This document shows, piece after piece, positions 16,260 to 24,953 of a stretch of DNA of 64,000 nucleotides (its first letter is position 1; every line of letters starts with the position of its first letter). The position numbers and the translations under genes are program-made. This stretch comes from Sphingomonadales bacterium UBA2369 (GTDB lineage: Bacteria; Pseudomonadota; Alphaproteobacteria; Sphingomonadales; Sphingomonadaceae), in the NCBI GenBank assembly GCA_002344055.1, contig DDTH01000017.1, positions 344 through 64,343 on the forward strand, in the 5' to 3' direction. The notes beneath the pieces were generated by a model, which saw only the letters and a list, made by a program, of their open reading frames with translations, did not search any database and was not told where the DNA came from.

Positions 16260-18233
16260 ATGTCACCGACCGTCCGCCGTCCCGCTCTTATTGTGCTGAC
16301 TGCACTGCTCTTCGGCGGCGCGATCATCCTTCCAGCCTGCAGCGGCACGACCGCTACCACGCAAGCGGTCACCGAGCCTGGCCGGGGCCTCACCGCCTTT
16401 CAGTCTGACGACGAACTGCGCACCTTTCTGCAACGCGTGCGGGCGCGAGAGGAAATGCGTGTCTACGATGTGCAGGAGGGAGCGCCAACCGCTTCGCCTC
16501 CACCCATGATGCAGGCCGAGCCATCCGCATATGGCGCAGCGGATGCAGCCGCGGCTCCGGAATCCGAATCCATCACCAACAATCAGGAAGCGGGTGTCGA
16601 CGAGGGCGGCATCGTGAAGAACTGGCGCGACTATTTGGTCGTGCTGCGCCGCGGCCGCCTGTTCACGATCAGCCTGGCTAGCGGTTCGATGCGCCCGGTC
16701 GCCACGATAAACGCCTTCCCCCCGGGAGTGAGTGGCCAGGACGACTGGTATGACGAGATGCTGATCGCCGGCGACCGCGTGATCGTCATCGGCTATTCCT
16801 ATGCGCGCGGCGGCACCGAAGTGAACCGCTTCCGCATCGCCGCCGATGGCCAGCTGACCTTCGAGGATGCCTGGCACCTCAAATCCAACGATTATTATTC
16901 CTCGCGCAATTATGCCTCGCGGCTGATCGGCAACCGTCTGGTCTATTACACGCCGCTTTATGTCGGCTGGCGCGGCGAGGATCCGCTCGACGCGCTGCCG
17001 GGCGTGCGCAAATGGGGCGCGGACGGCTCCACCGCCGCCTTCCGCCGCATCACCGACGCCCGCCGCGTCTTCATCGCCCCGTCGATCAAGGGCCGCGAGG
17101 ATGCGTCCATCGACGCTTTGCACAGCGTGATCGATTGCGACCTCACCGCCGCCGAACTGGATTGTCAGGCGACCGCCGTGCTCGGACCCTCGTCGCGCAA
17201 TTTCTACGTGTCGGCCAACGCCGTCTATCTGTCCGTCTCCGATTATGGCGGTGGTCAGGACGCGCGGCCCGCCCCCTCCTACGTCTACCGCCTGCCCTTC
17301 GCGCGCGAGGACACCCCCTCCGCCATCGGCACACGCGGCGTCCCGATCGACCAATTCTCGTTCCGCGAAGATGCCGCCGCCAACCGCCTCGACATCCTGG
17401 TCCGCGCCGAAGGCCGGGGCGACGCGATGTGGGGGCCGGAACAGGGCGAAGGCACCAACCTGGCGCTGCTGCAACTCCCCCTGAGCGCGTTCGGCGACGG
17501 CTCGAGCGAAGCGGAAACGGGCATGTATCGGCGCGTTCCAGCGCTCGGCGCCAACGCCTACAACATGCAGAACCGCTTCGTCGGCGCTTATCTGCTCTAT
17601 GGTGCGGGCGGCAGCGGCTATGGCGCGGGCGAGCGCGAGGGCGGTATCGTCGCCGTGCCGGTCGCCGGCGGCGAGGCGCGGCGCCTCCCCCTGCCCCACG
17701 GCGTCGAGCGGATCGAGGCGCTGGGCCGCGACGCGCTTGCCATCGGCAATATGGGCGAAGGCTTGGGCTTCACCGCCATCCATCTGGGCGGGGACCGGCC
17801 CGCAATCGGCGAACGCTATGTCCAGCGCGCCGCCGCGCAGGGGGAGAGCCGCAGCCACGGCTTCTTCTACCGCCCCGACCGCAATTCCCCGGATGGCGCG
17901 TCCGGCACGATCGGCCTGCCGGTCATGCGTTCGGTCGAGCCGGCCCACAGCCGCTTTTTCGGCTCGGCCGCGGCGATGCTGTTCCTGCGCCGCGACAATC
18001 GCGCCTTCACTCCAGCCGGCGAACTGGATGCGCGGCCCGGCGACGTGACCGACGATGGCTGCCAAGCCTCCTGCGTCGATTGGTACGGCAATGCCCGTCC
18101 GATCTTCCTCGGCGATCGGGTCTTCGCCTTGCTGGGCTACGAACTGGTCGAAGGCTCGCTGCGCAATGGCCGCATCGGCGAGATCGGCCGGGTGAACTTC
18201 GCGCCGCGCATCGCCGCCCGCAAACCGGATTAG
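16260..18233 (+). CDS. Secreted beta-propeller domain lipoprotein
   Basis: The 657-residue product begins MSPTVRRPALIVLTALLFGG and has an LPAC lipobox. A conserved segment, NNQEAGVDEGGIVKNWRDYL, and long stretches of beta-rich sequence place it in the beta-propeller domain family annotated as PF09826, whose function is unknown. The ATG at 16260 is chosen because the signal peptide starts there, although the frame is open further upstream. It is likely membrane-anchored, facing the periplasm or cell surface. It ends overlapping the small gene on the opposite strand. Confidence 0.8.
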   Translation: MSPTVRRPALIVLTALLFGGAIILPACSGTTATTQAVTEPGRGLTAFQSDDELRTFLQRVRAREEMRVYDVQEGAPTASPPPMMQAEPSAYGAADAAAAPESESITNNQEAGVDEGGIVKNWRDYLVVLRRGRLFTISLASGSMRPVATINAFPPGVSGQDDWYDEMLIAGDRVIVIGYSYARGGTEVNRFRIAADGQLTFEDAWHLKSNDYYSSRNYASRLIGNRLVYYTPLYVGWRGEDPLDALPGVRKWGADGSTAAFRRITDARRVFIAPSIKGREDASIDALHSVIDCDLTAAELDCQATAVLGPSSRNFYVSANAVYLSVSDYGGGQDARPAPSYVYRLPFAREDTPSAIGTRGVPIDQFSFREDAAANRLDILVRAEGRGDAMWGPEQGEGTNLALLQLPLSAFGDGSSEAETGMYRRVPALGANAYNMQNRFVGAYLLYGAGGSGYGAGEREGGIVAVPVAGGEARRLPLPHGVERIEALGRDALAIGNMGEGLGFTAIHLGGDRPAIGERYVQRAAAQGESRSHGFFYRPDRNSPDGASGTIGLPVMRSVEPAHSRFFGSAAAMLFLRRDNRAFTPAGELDARPGDVTDDGCQASCVDWYGNARPIFLGDRVFALLGYELVEGSLRNGRIGEIGRVNFAPRIAARKPD

Positions 18234-18442
18234 TGCCGCGTCACGTCCGGCCCGGCATTGCCGAGATGCTCGATGAAGCGCTGGATCTGCCGCCAGCGGC
18301 AATAATGCAGCACATTGCCCAGCTCGCGGCTGCGGCAGGCGCGCTGCGCCGCCTCGTCCGCCGCGAAATCGCCGAACCGTTCGATCAGATCGGCCGCTTC
18401 GCGCGCGGCGGCCGCATCGGGAATGTGCACGTGAGTCTGCAA
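18230..18442 (-). CDS. Small conserved-type hypothetical protein
   Basis: The product is about 70 residues or slightly shorter, acidic to neutral, with alternating Ala/Glu/Arg (DLIERFGDFAADEAAQRACR) and HYCRWRQIQRFIEHL. It reads like a small soluble helical protein. The start is TTG at 18442 or GTG at 18430; neither has a strong ribosome-binding site. I recall no characterised family. It converges on the beta-propeller gene with a 4-nt overlap. Confidence 0.5.
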   Translation of the reverse strand: MQTHVHIPDAAAAREAADLIERFGDFAADEAAQRACRSRELGNVLHYCRWRQIQRFIEHLGNAGPDVTRH

Positions 18443-18580
18443 GTCGGGTTCCGCGTCTGGCTGGTGTGACAGCCGTCTAACCCCCGCGCGATTGTGAAAG
18501 CGCGCACGTTAATCTTAAACGAGACGTTGACGACGATTTAGCTTCTGGCTCGCTTCGCCCGGCGGTGCCATAGCGACAGC

Positions 18581-18772
18581 ATGGCTCCTCCGATCAATCG
18601 TCCCCGCCGCAGCGGCAGCCTCGCCGGCGGTTTCTTCATCGCTCTCGGTGTGATCGGCGGGGTCGTGACCGGCACGATCTACGGGCAGCCGACCATCGGC
18701 ATGCTCGTCGGAACTGCGATCGGCTTCGGGCTGGCCTTGCTGATCTGGCTGGTCGACCTGCTACGCCGTTAA
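18581..18772 (+). CDS. Small two-helix membrane protein
   Basis: The 63-residue product has two hydrophobic segments (about 14-33 and 42-58) separated by YGQPTIG, a positively charged N-terminus and LLRR at the end. This is consistent with an inner-membrane hairpin. Its function is unknown. Its TAA shares TTAA with the stop of the convergent DUF423 gene. Confidence 0.55.
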   Translation: MAPPINRPRRSGSLAGGFFIALGVIGGVVTGTIYGQPTIGMLVGTAIGFGLALLIWLVDLLRR

Positions 18773-19131
18773 CGGCGCGCCAATCGCCACGCCGCGAGCA
18801 GCCAGCCCGCGATCATCAGCGCGCCGCCCACCGGCGTCACCATGCCAAGCCCCCGATAGCCGGTCAGCGCCATCGCATAGAGGCTGCCCGCGAACAGGAT
18901 CGTTCCCACACCGATCAGGATGGCCGCGAGTCCCAGCCGGCGCGGCAGCGCGCCGAGCGCCACCAGCCCGACGGCATTCCACAGCTGATACTGGCAGGCA
19001 TTGTGCCACCAATCGAGCTGCTGCGCGTCCAGCGTGGTCTTCAGCGCATGCGCCCCGAACGCGCCAAGCGCGATGCCCAAAGCGGCGAGCAGCGCGCCTG
19101 CGGCGGCGATGCGGTGGCCATTGTCCGTCAT
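18769..19131 (-). CDS. DUF423 family membrane protein
   Basis: The 120-residue product has four hydrophobic segments and the DUF423 pattern GAFGAHALK near residue 25, followed by WHNACQYQLWNAVGL and a VGTILFAGSLYAMALTG segment. The function of this widespread inner-membrane family is unknown. The ATG overlaps the upstream gene stop in ATGA, so the two are translationally coupled. A longer open frame upstream in this phase lacks homology. Confidence 0.85.
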   Translation of the reverse strand: MTDNGHRIAAAGALLAALGIALGAFGAHALKTTLDAQQLDWWHNACQYQLWNAVGLVALGALPRRLGLAAILIGVGTILFAGSLYAMALTGYRGLGMVTPVGGALMIAGWLLAAWRLARR

Positions 19132-19814
19132 GTGCTCAAAATCTCCCGCTGGAAGGGCGCCCGCGCCCTCTGCCGCTCCGCGATCCGCGCCAGCCGCAGC
19201 ACCCGCGCCCGCGAATAACGCTGCAGCATCCACGGATACAGGTTCGCGCCGATGTTCGAACCCGCCAGCCACACCGCCCATAGATGCCAGCCGATCGACC
19301 AGGCGAAAGCCGCCGTCACGAAGCCCCAGCACAGATAGGCGATGTGTCTTTGCTCGTTCCAGATCGATTTCGGGACGAGCTTCGCCATCTCCGGTCCATA
19401 GACGCGATAGTCCCGGTGCCGGGCCCGGACGAAGCGGTTCACCAGATCGCCATTGGCGACGATCGCGCGGAAATGCTCGACCCCGACGGCGCGATAGAAA
19501 CCGCCCTTCGCTTCCCAGCCGCGCGGCTCGAAATAGCCCGCAGGCAGCAGCAGGACCCATGGGCCTGCAAGGAAGGAGAGCAGGAAGAATGGCAGCGCCG
19601 CCTGAAAACCCGGCACCGGCTCGAACCAGGGGATGATCCCCAGCACGATCAGCCAGAAAGCCTTGGCCGGGATCGACCAGAAACCGAACAGGAAGATGGG
19701 CAGCAGGTTCAGCCGCCCGGCCAGCCGGCGCGCCGAGGCAAATCCTGCGCGGTCCGTTTCCACACCCGCTAGATTTGCCTCAAGCAAGCTCAAGTCAATC
19801 GCCTTCCCACCCAT
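19128..19814 (-). CDS. Membrane protein resembling CrtO-type acyltransferases
   Basis: The 228-residue product has two hydrophobic pairs (about 40-95 and 155-190) and a C-terminal NLYPWMLQRYSRARV. That end resembles the N-P/Y-x-x-x-QRYxR end of the glycosyl-diaponeurosporenoate acyltransferase-like (CrtO) membrane family. The similarity is only a pattern and the substrate is unknown. Its start overlaps the upstream S24 gene by 25 nt; a GTG about 17 codons downstream is an alternative. It is coupled to the DUF423 gene by ATGA. Confidence 0.55.
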   Translation of the reverse strand: MGGKAIDLSLLEANLAGVETDRAGFASARRLAGRLNLLPIFLFGFWSIPAKAFWLIVLGIIPWFEPVPGFQAALPFFLLSFLAGPWVLLLPAGYFEPRGWEAKGGFYRAVGVEHFRAIVANGDLVNRFVRARHRDYRVYGPEMAKLVPKSIWNEQRHIAYLCWGFVTAAFAWSIGWHLWAVWLAGSNIGANLYPWMLQRYSRARVLRLARIAERQRARAPFQREILST

Positions 19815-20452
19815 ACCGCGCGGCCGACCAGTTCCACCTTCGCGGGGTCGCAGTCCGGCCAGCTCGGATAAGCGTCATTATCGCTGCGGATCATGACACT
19901 CTTGTTGACCGGGTTGAAGGCGAGCCGCTTCACCATCAGCGCCCCGTCCAGCCGGATCACGTAAATGCCGTCGCGCAGCCGCTGCCGGCCGTCGCAGCGA
20001 TCGACCAGTATCTCGTCGCCATGGGCCAGTGACGGCAGCATCGAATCGCCATCGACGCGGATGATCGACAGCCCGTCCGGCCCGCCGCTCGCCACGGTAC
20101 GCAACCAGGCCGGATCGAAGGCGACATGCGCCCGCGCCCGTTCGTCGCCCGCCATCGCGCCCGGTCCCGCCGATGCGCCGATATCGAGCAACGGCACCGC
20201 GACCGGCGCGGCGCGATCCATGGCAGGCGCTTCCACTTTCTCCCCGCCCAGCAATTCCTCATCGACCTCGAAATATTTTGCGAGGCGCTTGCGGTCCTGC
20301 TCGGCCAGCCGCTTCGGCGTGCCGCGCTTGATGAATTGCTGCACATAAGCGGAATTGCGCCCGAGCAGGCGGGACAGGCCGGAATAATCCTCACCGCGCT
20401 CCTCGATCAGCCGCTGCAGCACCGCCCGCGCATTCTCCATACTCAACTCCAT
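19790..20452 (-). CDS. S24-family repressor with autoprotease domain
   Basis: The 220-residue product has an N-terminal helix-turn-helix-like region (about 20-60, with LSRLLGRNSAYVQQFIKRG) and a C-terminal S24/LexA-type peptidase. The latter contains the serine segment VDGDSMLPSL (Ser137) and Lys175 in ALMVKRLAF. Such proteins repress target genes and self-cleave when RecA is activated. It is not LexA itself, because the N-terminus differs from the winged helix of LexA. Upstream palindromes at 20523-20556 may be its own operators. An alternative ATG lies four codons downstream. Confidence 0.85.
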   Translation of the reverse strand: MELSMENARAVLQRLIEERGEDYSGLSRLLGRNSAYVQQFIKRGTPKRLAEQDRKRLAKYFEVDEELLGGEKVEAPAMDRAAPVAVPLLDIGASAGPGAMAGDERARAHVAFDPAWLRTVASGGPDGLSIIRVDGDSMLPSLAHGDEILVDRCDGRQRLRDGIYVIRLDGALMVKRLAFNPVNKSVMIRSDNDAYPSWPDCDPAKVELVGRAVWVGRRLT

Positions 20453-20522
20453 CAGCGGATGCTTGCAATCCGCGCCGCCGCACCTCCGGATCGCGCCGGC
20501 GGTCCATGCCCACCATTATGGA

Positions 20523-20556
20523 TAGGAAATGTCCTAGACAAGTAGGATTTCGCCTA
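20523..20556. promoter_or_regulatory. Paired TAGGA-type operator-like palindromes
   Basis: TAGGAAATGTCCTA (20523-20536) and TAGGATTTCGCCTA (20543-20556) are two imperfect palindromes centred 20 bp apart, about two helical turns. Flanking GATAGG and CCTATC make the whole block symmetrical. They lie between the divergent S24 repressor gene and the 20605 gene, the expected place for auto-operators. Binding is inferred. Confidence 0.55.
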
Positions 20557-20560
20557 TCAA

Positions 20561-20578
20561 CGTGAACATATCACGAAC
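20561..20578. promoter_or_regulatory. Alphaproteobacterial-type LexA (SOS) box
   Basis: GAAC-ATATCAC-GAAC at 20564-20578 reads GTTC-N7-GTTC on the other strand. This is the direct-repeat LexA box described for alphaproteobacteria. An overlapping CGTGA-N5-TCACG inverted repeat (20561-20575) is an alternative reading. It lies 27 bp before the 20605 gene and 112 bp from the S24 gene. Confidence 0.55.
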
Positions 20579-20604
20579 ATTCGATTCGCGCCACGGAGAA
20601 TGAA

Positions 20605-20796
20605 ATGGACCTGCTGCCAAGGATCGAGCGCTATTTGCGACGAACCCGGATGAAGCCCGCTCTGTTCGGGCGAGCGGCAGTGAACGACCCGCGTTTCGTG
20701 TTCGACCTGCGGCTCGGCCGCGAGCCGCGCATCAAGACGATGCGCCGCGTCCATGCCTGGCTCGACGCGCAGGGCGCGGAAGGCAGCAGCCGATGA
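20605..20796 (+). CDS. Small putative helix-turn-helix protein
   Basis: The 63-residue basic product contains MKPALFGRAAVNDPRFVFDL and GREPRIKTMRRVHAWL, which resembles the small HTH-like proteins found in sphingomonads. Divergent transcription from the S24 repressor and the SOS-like box upstream suggest DNA-damage or phage-type control. It overlaps the next gene by 4 nt (ATGA). Confidence 0.6.
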   Translation: MDLLPRIERYLRRTRMKPALFGRAAVNDPRFVFDLRLGREPRIKTMRRVHAWLDAQGAEGSSR

Positions 20797-21125
20797 CCCG
20801 CGATTCCTCCGCGAAACTGGCCGACGCGATGCATGTGGCGATCGTGAATGTCATGACCTTCACCGGCGCGGTGACGGTCGATTCGCTCGCTTTCCGCCCC
20901 TGGGCCAGCATCACCTTCTCCGGCGCCCGCCACCGCCTGCGCGTCGTTTTCGACGGCGCCGGCGCGGTCGGTGCGGCGGCCGACCTGCTGCCACGGCTCG
21001 AAGACCTGGAAGTCGATATACCTGGCCTGCTCCTCGCCGACCTGGCCCTGCTCGCGGACTCGCGCAGCGACGACGGCGCCCGTGCGTGGCTCGATCTGGA
21101 AGCGCTGACGATCGACGACGATTGA
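20793..21125 (+). CDS. Hypothetical protein coupled to the small HTH gene
   Basis: The 110-residue acidic product has alternating beta/alpha character, with WASITFSGARHRLRVVFDG in the middle and an Asp-rich end. No family is recognised. The ATGA overlap with the preceding gene implies co-translation and a shared role. Confidence 0.6.
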   Translation: MTRDSSAKLADAMHVAIVNVMTFTGAVTVDSLAFRPWASITFSGARHRLRVVFDGAGAVGAAADLLPRLEDLEVDIPGLLLADLALLADSRSDDGARAWLDLEALTIDDD

Positions 21126-21162
21126 GCCCCTCTTCCGCGAGAGGGAACGACGGGCTTTTCGC

Positions 21163-22068
21163 TTATCCTCGCCCGGGGGCGAAGCGTTTCAGATTTTCCA
21201 GCGCCGAGCGCAGCCGGTCGTCGGCCACGTCCGCCGGACGTTCCTCGAACTCCGCCACGACCTCGGCCGCCACCGGCGCCGCCGCGACGGGGCGCCGCGC
21301 CATTGCCGCCTCGAGCCGCTCGAGCAATTCCGCCAGGCTCGGTTCGCTGCGCTCGGCCGGCTGCGGCACGTCCGCGTCCAGCCAGGCCCGATGCGTCGCG
21401 ACCGGTTCCGGCACAGGCTCGAATTGCGTCTCGTACTCCACGTCCACCGCCTCAGGCTCGGAAATCGCGGGCGTCTCGAACACCGCTTCCTCGAAAGCCG
21501 GCGTTTCGATCACTTCCGCCACAGGCTCCGGCGCAAAGACCGGCTCCGGCTCGAACATTGGCTCGGGTTCGGATGCGAACACCGGCTCTTCCTTCGCGAA
21601 GCCCGGCATGGGCGGGCTGTCCGGCGAACCGATCTCCCGACCGATCGACAAAGGCGCGCGCGCCGGCGCGTCCGGATGACGGTCCCGCCAACGCAGCTTC
21701 GGCGCGCTCGGCGCATCCTCGGCCACCGGGGCAGCAGGCTTCGCCTTCTTCGCATCGCGATTCCGCTCGAACAGCCGCGCCGTCTTGCTCACCTTCTTCG
21801 GCTTGCCGACCAGCAGCCGCACCAGCAGCGCGACCAGCCCGAAGGCGAAGCCGGCCGCGACCAGCGCCAGGCCGATCTTCGCCCGGCTCCCCAGTGGCGG
21901 ATCGAGCGGCGGCAGCACCGACGGCAAGCCGCTGGCGATCACCGCATTCTGCAGCAGATCGACAGGCATCAGATACACCGCCGCGCCCGTGACGATCGCG
22001 GCCCCCGCCGCAACCATCGTCTCCAGACTGGGCTTCAGCCGCCCGGCCGCACGTTCGAGGAAGCTCAT
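21163..22068 (-). CDS. Membrane protein with Pro/Glu-rich cytoplasmic tail
   Basis: The 301-residue product begins MSFLERAAGRLKPSLETMVA. Two hydrophobic segments lie at about residues 18-45 and 65-90. The rest is disordered-looking, rich in Glu, Pro and Ala (for example EPVFAPEPVAEV), with a short helical end. The start at 22068 is 1 nt after the glycosyltransferase stop, so the two are in one operon. A longer upstream frame is just the end of that gene. A scaffold or polysaccharide-assembly role is possible but unproven. Confidence 0.65.
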   Translation of the reverse strand: MSFLERAAGRLKPSLETMVAAGAAIVTGAAVYLMPVDLLQNAVIASGLPSVLPPLDPPLGSRAKIGLALVAAGFAFGLVALLVRLLVGKPKKVSKTARLFERNRDAKKAKPAAPVAEDAPSAPKLRWRDRHPDAPARAPLSIGREIGSPDSPPMPGFAKEEPVFASEPEPMFEPEPVFAPEPVAEVIETPAFEEAVFETPAISEPEAVDVEYETQFEPVPEPVATHRAWLDADVPQPAERSEPSLAELLERLEAAMARRPVAAAPVAAEVVAEFEERPADVADDRLRSALENLKRFAPGRG

Positions 22069-22069
22069 C

Positions 22070-23272
22070 TCAGGCCGCTTTCTTGTTATGACGTTGATAG
22101 ACCGGCGCATAATTGGCGACATTGGCCTGCCAGTTGCGCTCCCGCTCGACGAAGCGCCGCGCCACATCGCGCCGCCCGTCCCATTCTTCCCGCTTTGCAA
22201 AAAGCCCGGCCAGCGCATCGGCCAGCCCCTGCCGGTCGCCCGCCTTGAACAGGGTGCCGGTGACCCCGTCCTCGATCAGTTCGCGATGCCCGCCCACGTC
22301 GGACGCGACCACCAATTTGCGCTGCGCCATCGCCTCCAGCGGTTTCAGCGGCGTCACCAGATCGGTCAGTCGCATCGCCTTGCGCGGGTAAGCGAGCAGG
22401 TCGATCAGCGCGTAATATTTCTCGACTTCCTCGTGCGGCACGCGGCCCACGAAGCGGATGCGGTCGCTGAGGCCAAGGTCGCGCGCCTGCCGCTTCAGCG
22501 CGCTCTCGACCGGCCCGCCACCGACCAGCAGCAATTGCGCGTTCGGGCGTTGCTCGATCAGCAGGGGCATCGCGCCAACCAGATCGTCCAGCCCCTCATA
22601 ATCGTAAAAGGAACCGATGAAGCCGACCACGTCCGCGCCCTCCAGCCCGAGCGAGCGGGCGAAGGCGGGATCGGGCGGCGGCGGATTGCCAAACAGATGC
22701 AGGTCGACGCCATTGGGCGAGACGATGATCTTGTTCGCGTCGATGCCCCGCTTGATCAGATCCTGCCTGAGGCCGTCGCAGATCACCGCGACCGCATCGG
22801 CCTGCCGCGCCGCGCGCGTCTCCAGGCGGCGTATCAGGCGGTAACGCAGCGATCCTTCCGTGCCGGTGCCGTTACCGACCGCCGCATCCTCCCAGAAGGC
22901 GCGAATCTCATAGAGCAAAGGCAGGCCATGCCGCTTCGCCAGCGGCAGCGACGCAAGCGCCGTCAGCACCGGCGAATGGGCGTGCAGGTGATCCGGCTGC
23001 CATTCGGTGATCACTTCTTCGAGCCGCGCCCGCAGCGCGCCGATCTCGCGCATCTCGCGAAAGGGCGAGCGCGCCGGCTCCGGCGGCACGGTGCGGAAGA
23101 AAGTGATGCCGTCAATCTCTTCCCTGGCCGCCTCGGTCGGCCCCTGGCGGGCGCTGGTCAGGCAGGCGACGGTCCAGCCGCGCGCGATCTGCGCCTTGAT
23201 GATCGCCCGGGTGCGAAAGGCATAGCCGCTGTGCAGCGGCAGGCCATGATCGAGAACGTGCAGAATCCTCAT
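22070..23272 (-). CDS. Exosortase-A-associated glycosyltransferase (GT4-like)
   Basis: The 400-residue product begins MRILHVLDHGLPLHSGYAFR, characteristic of the PEP-CTERM/exosortase-A-associated glycosyltransferase family (TIGR04063-like). It also has VSPNGVDLHLF and the GT4 donor-site run SDVGGHRELIEDGVTG with the conserved EAM segment (LKPLEAMAQ). It should add a sugar to a lipid-linked exopolysaccharide precursor at the cytoplasmic membrane. It is divergent from the O-ligase gene. The exosortase itself is not in the window. Confidence 0.88.
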   Translation of the reverse strand: MRILHVLDHGLPLHSGYAFRTRAIIKAQIARGWTVACLTSARQGPTEAAREEIDGITFFRTVPPEPARSPFREMREIGALRARLEEVITEWQPDHLHAHSPVLTALASLPLAKRHGLPLLYEIRAFWEDAAVGNGTGTEGSLRYRLIRRLETRAARQADAVAVICDGLRQDLIKRGIDANKIIVSPNGVDLHLFGNPPPPDPAFARSLGLEGADVVGFIGSFYDYEGLDDLVGAMPLLIEQRPNAQLLLVGGGPVESALKRQARDLGLSDRIRFVGRVPHEEVEKYYALIDLLAYPRKAMRLTDLVTPLKPLEAMAQRKLVVASDVGGHRELIEDGVTGTLFKAGDRQGLADALAGLFAKREEWDGRRDVARRFVERERNWQANVANYAPVYQRHNKKAA

Positions 23273-23368
23273 GGGCCACAGTCATGCCATGAAGGGCTTA
23301 ACGGGCCGTCAACCGCACCCCGCTATCAGGATGCAACACAAAGCGGCGCGGCGGACACCGAACACCCC

Positions 23369-23485
23369 ATGATCGACATTTTCGCCCTCGCCGTCAGTCA
23401 TGGCCTGATCCTGCTCGGCTTGTGGCGGCTCACCAGCCGCGAGGATTTCAACGGCGACCTGCCGGAGGACGAAGCCGGTGCGTGA
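23369..23485 (+). CDS. Possible 38-residue small protein before the O-ligase
   Basis: The frame MIDIFALAVSHGLILLGLWR then a DFNGDLPEDEAGA tail gives one hydrophobic helix and an acidic tail. It ends 8 nt inside the GTG start of the next gene, implying coupling. It could be a genuine small membrane protein, or only a leader whose translation feeds the ligase start. Confidence 0.4.
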   Translation: MIDIFALAVSHGLILLGLWRLTSREDFNGDLPEDEAGA

Positions 23486-24842
23486 TCTCGGCCTGCTTGC
23501 CTTCCTGGTCGCGGTGATGGCGCTGGGGATGAAGCGACCCTTCATCTTCATCCTGGCGTTCGTCTATGTCGATCTGGTGCAGCCGCAGCGTCTGTCCTAC
23601 GGCCCGCTCGGCTCCCTGCCCATCTCGATGATATTGGCGCCGCTGGCGATGGGCGCATGGCTGCTGTTCGACGAGAAAAGATGGTCGCGCTTCAGCGGGC
23701 GGCAGGCGATGCTGCTGCTGCTGCTGATCTATGTCGCGCTGACCACCTTCAACGCCGACCTCCCCGTGGAGGCGCAATATAAGTGGGAATGGGTGTGGAA
23801 GGTGCTGCTGTTCGCGGTCTTCCTGCCCGTGGCCATCTGGAACCGCCTCAGGATCGAGGCTTTGCTGATGGTCGTGACCCTCTCGGTGGCGGCAATCGCG
23901 ATCACCGTCGGCATCAAGACCGCAATCGGCGGCGGCGGCTATGGCCAGGGCCTTGCCTTCGTCGACAACAATACCGGCCTGTTCGAAGGCAGCATCATGT
24001 CGACCGCCGCCATCGGCATGATCCCGATCCTGCTCTGGTTCACCAAGCACGGCACCCTGTTCAAGCCGCACTGGCTGGTGAACGCCTTCGTCGTCTGCCT
24101 GATCTTCGCCTGCCTGCTGGTGCCGGTGGGGACGCAGGCGCGCACCGGTCTGGTCTGCATCGCCGCTCTGGTCGTGTTCATGCTGCGCTTCACCAAAAGG
24201 CGCATGCTCTACATCGGCATGATCGGCGCTGCGGGTCTTGCCGCCATCCCGCTGCTGCCGTCCAGCTTCTCCGACCGGATGAGCACGATCCAGGATTATA
24301 AGGCCGACGAATCCGCCTCCACCCGCCTGGCGATCTGGAAATGGACGATCGACTATGCGACCCAGCATCCGTTCGGCGGCGGCTTCGAAGCCTATCGTCA
24401 GAACCGGCTGCAATACAGCCTGACCGCCAATCCCGAGGCCGGCCTGGCCGGGACGATGTCCGGACAGAACAATGTGACCGATGCCGGCCGCGCCTATCAC
24501 AGTTCCTATTTCGAGATGCTGGGCGAACAGGGCTTCCCCGGCCTCTTCCTCTTCCTCTTCCTGCATGGCTACAGCCTGGTGCGGATGGAGGTGGTGCGAA
24601 GGCGCTACAAGGGTGCGGAGGGCGGCGACGCCTGGATCAGCCCGCTGGCGACCGCGCTGCAGACCGCGCATCTCGTCTATATGGTCGGCTCGATCTTCGT
24701 CGGCATCGCCTTCATGCCCTTCATCTTCAACCTGATCGCCGCCGAAATCGGCATCGACACCCATTTGCGGCGGCGCGCGAAGCTGGCCGCGGGGGAGAAG
24801 GTGAAGAAGCCGGTGCGGATAGGGAAGGCCGTCCCCGCTTAA
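23478..24842 (+). CDS. O-antigen ligase-like protein, exosortase-A-associated
   Basis: The 454-residue polytopic membrane protein (about 10-12 hydrophobic segments) has the Wzy/O-ligase periplasmic loop, including SASTRLAIWKWTIDYATQHP and the later AYHSSYFEMLGEQGFPGL with its conserved H and GExG-type segment. The N-terminal MRDLGLLAFLVAVMALG and VDLVQPQRLSYGPL match the exosortase-A-associated ligase family (TIGR03097-like). It is expected to polymerise or transfer undecaprenyl-linked glycans in the periplasm. The start is GTG at 23478. Confidence 0.87.
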   Translation: MRDLGLLAFLVAVMALGMKRPFIFILAFVYVDLVQPQRLSYGPLGSLPISMILAPLAMGAWLLFDEKRWSRFSGRQAMLLLLLIYVALTTFNADLPVEAQYKWEWVWKVLLFAVFLPVAIWNRLRIEALLMVVTLSVAAIAITVGIKTAIGGGGYGQGLAFVDNNTGLFEGSIMSTAAIGMIPILLWFTKHGTLFKPHWLVNAFVVCLIFACLLVPVGTQARTGLVCIAALVVFMLRFTKRRMLYIGMIGAAGLAAIPLLPSSFSDRMSTIQDYKADESASTRLAIWKWTIDYATQHPFGGGFEAYRQNRLQYSLTANPEAGLAGTMSGQNNVTDAGRAYHSSYFEMLGEQGFPGLFLFLFLHGYSLVRMEVVRRRYKGAEGGDAWISPLATALQTAHLVYMVGSIFVGIAFMPFIFNLIAAEIGIDTHLRRRAKLAAGEKVKKPVRIGKAVPA

Positions 24843-24843
24843 C

Positions 24844-24952
24844 TGTCACCCCGGCGCAGGCCGGGGTTCCAGTCCCAAATCAGAGCTGAGCGCGGGAGCG
24901 CGGTAGCGACGCTGGCCATCGCTGTCTGGACCCCGGCCCTCGCCGGGGTGAC
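24844..24952. repeat. Inverted repeat element after the O-ligase
   Basis: GTCACCCCGGCGCAGGCCGG at the left end is mirrored by ACCCCGGCCCTCGCCGGGGT then GAC at the right. Both ends form hairpins, and the ends can also pair with each other. It is a typical alphaproteobacterial interspersed repeat. It lies between two convergent genes and may serve as a bidirectional terminator. Confidence 0.7.
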
Positions 24953-24953
24953 G

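Noticed and set aside
19790..20452. Calling the S24 protein LexA
   Set aside because: The C-terminal autoprotease fits, but the N-terminal region lacks the LexA winged-helix sequence and resembles phage-type repressors.
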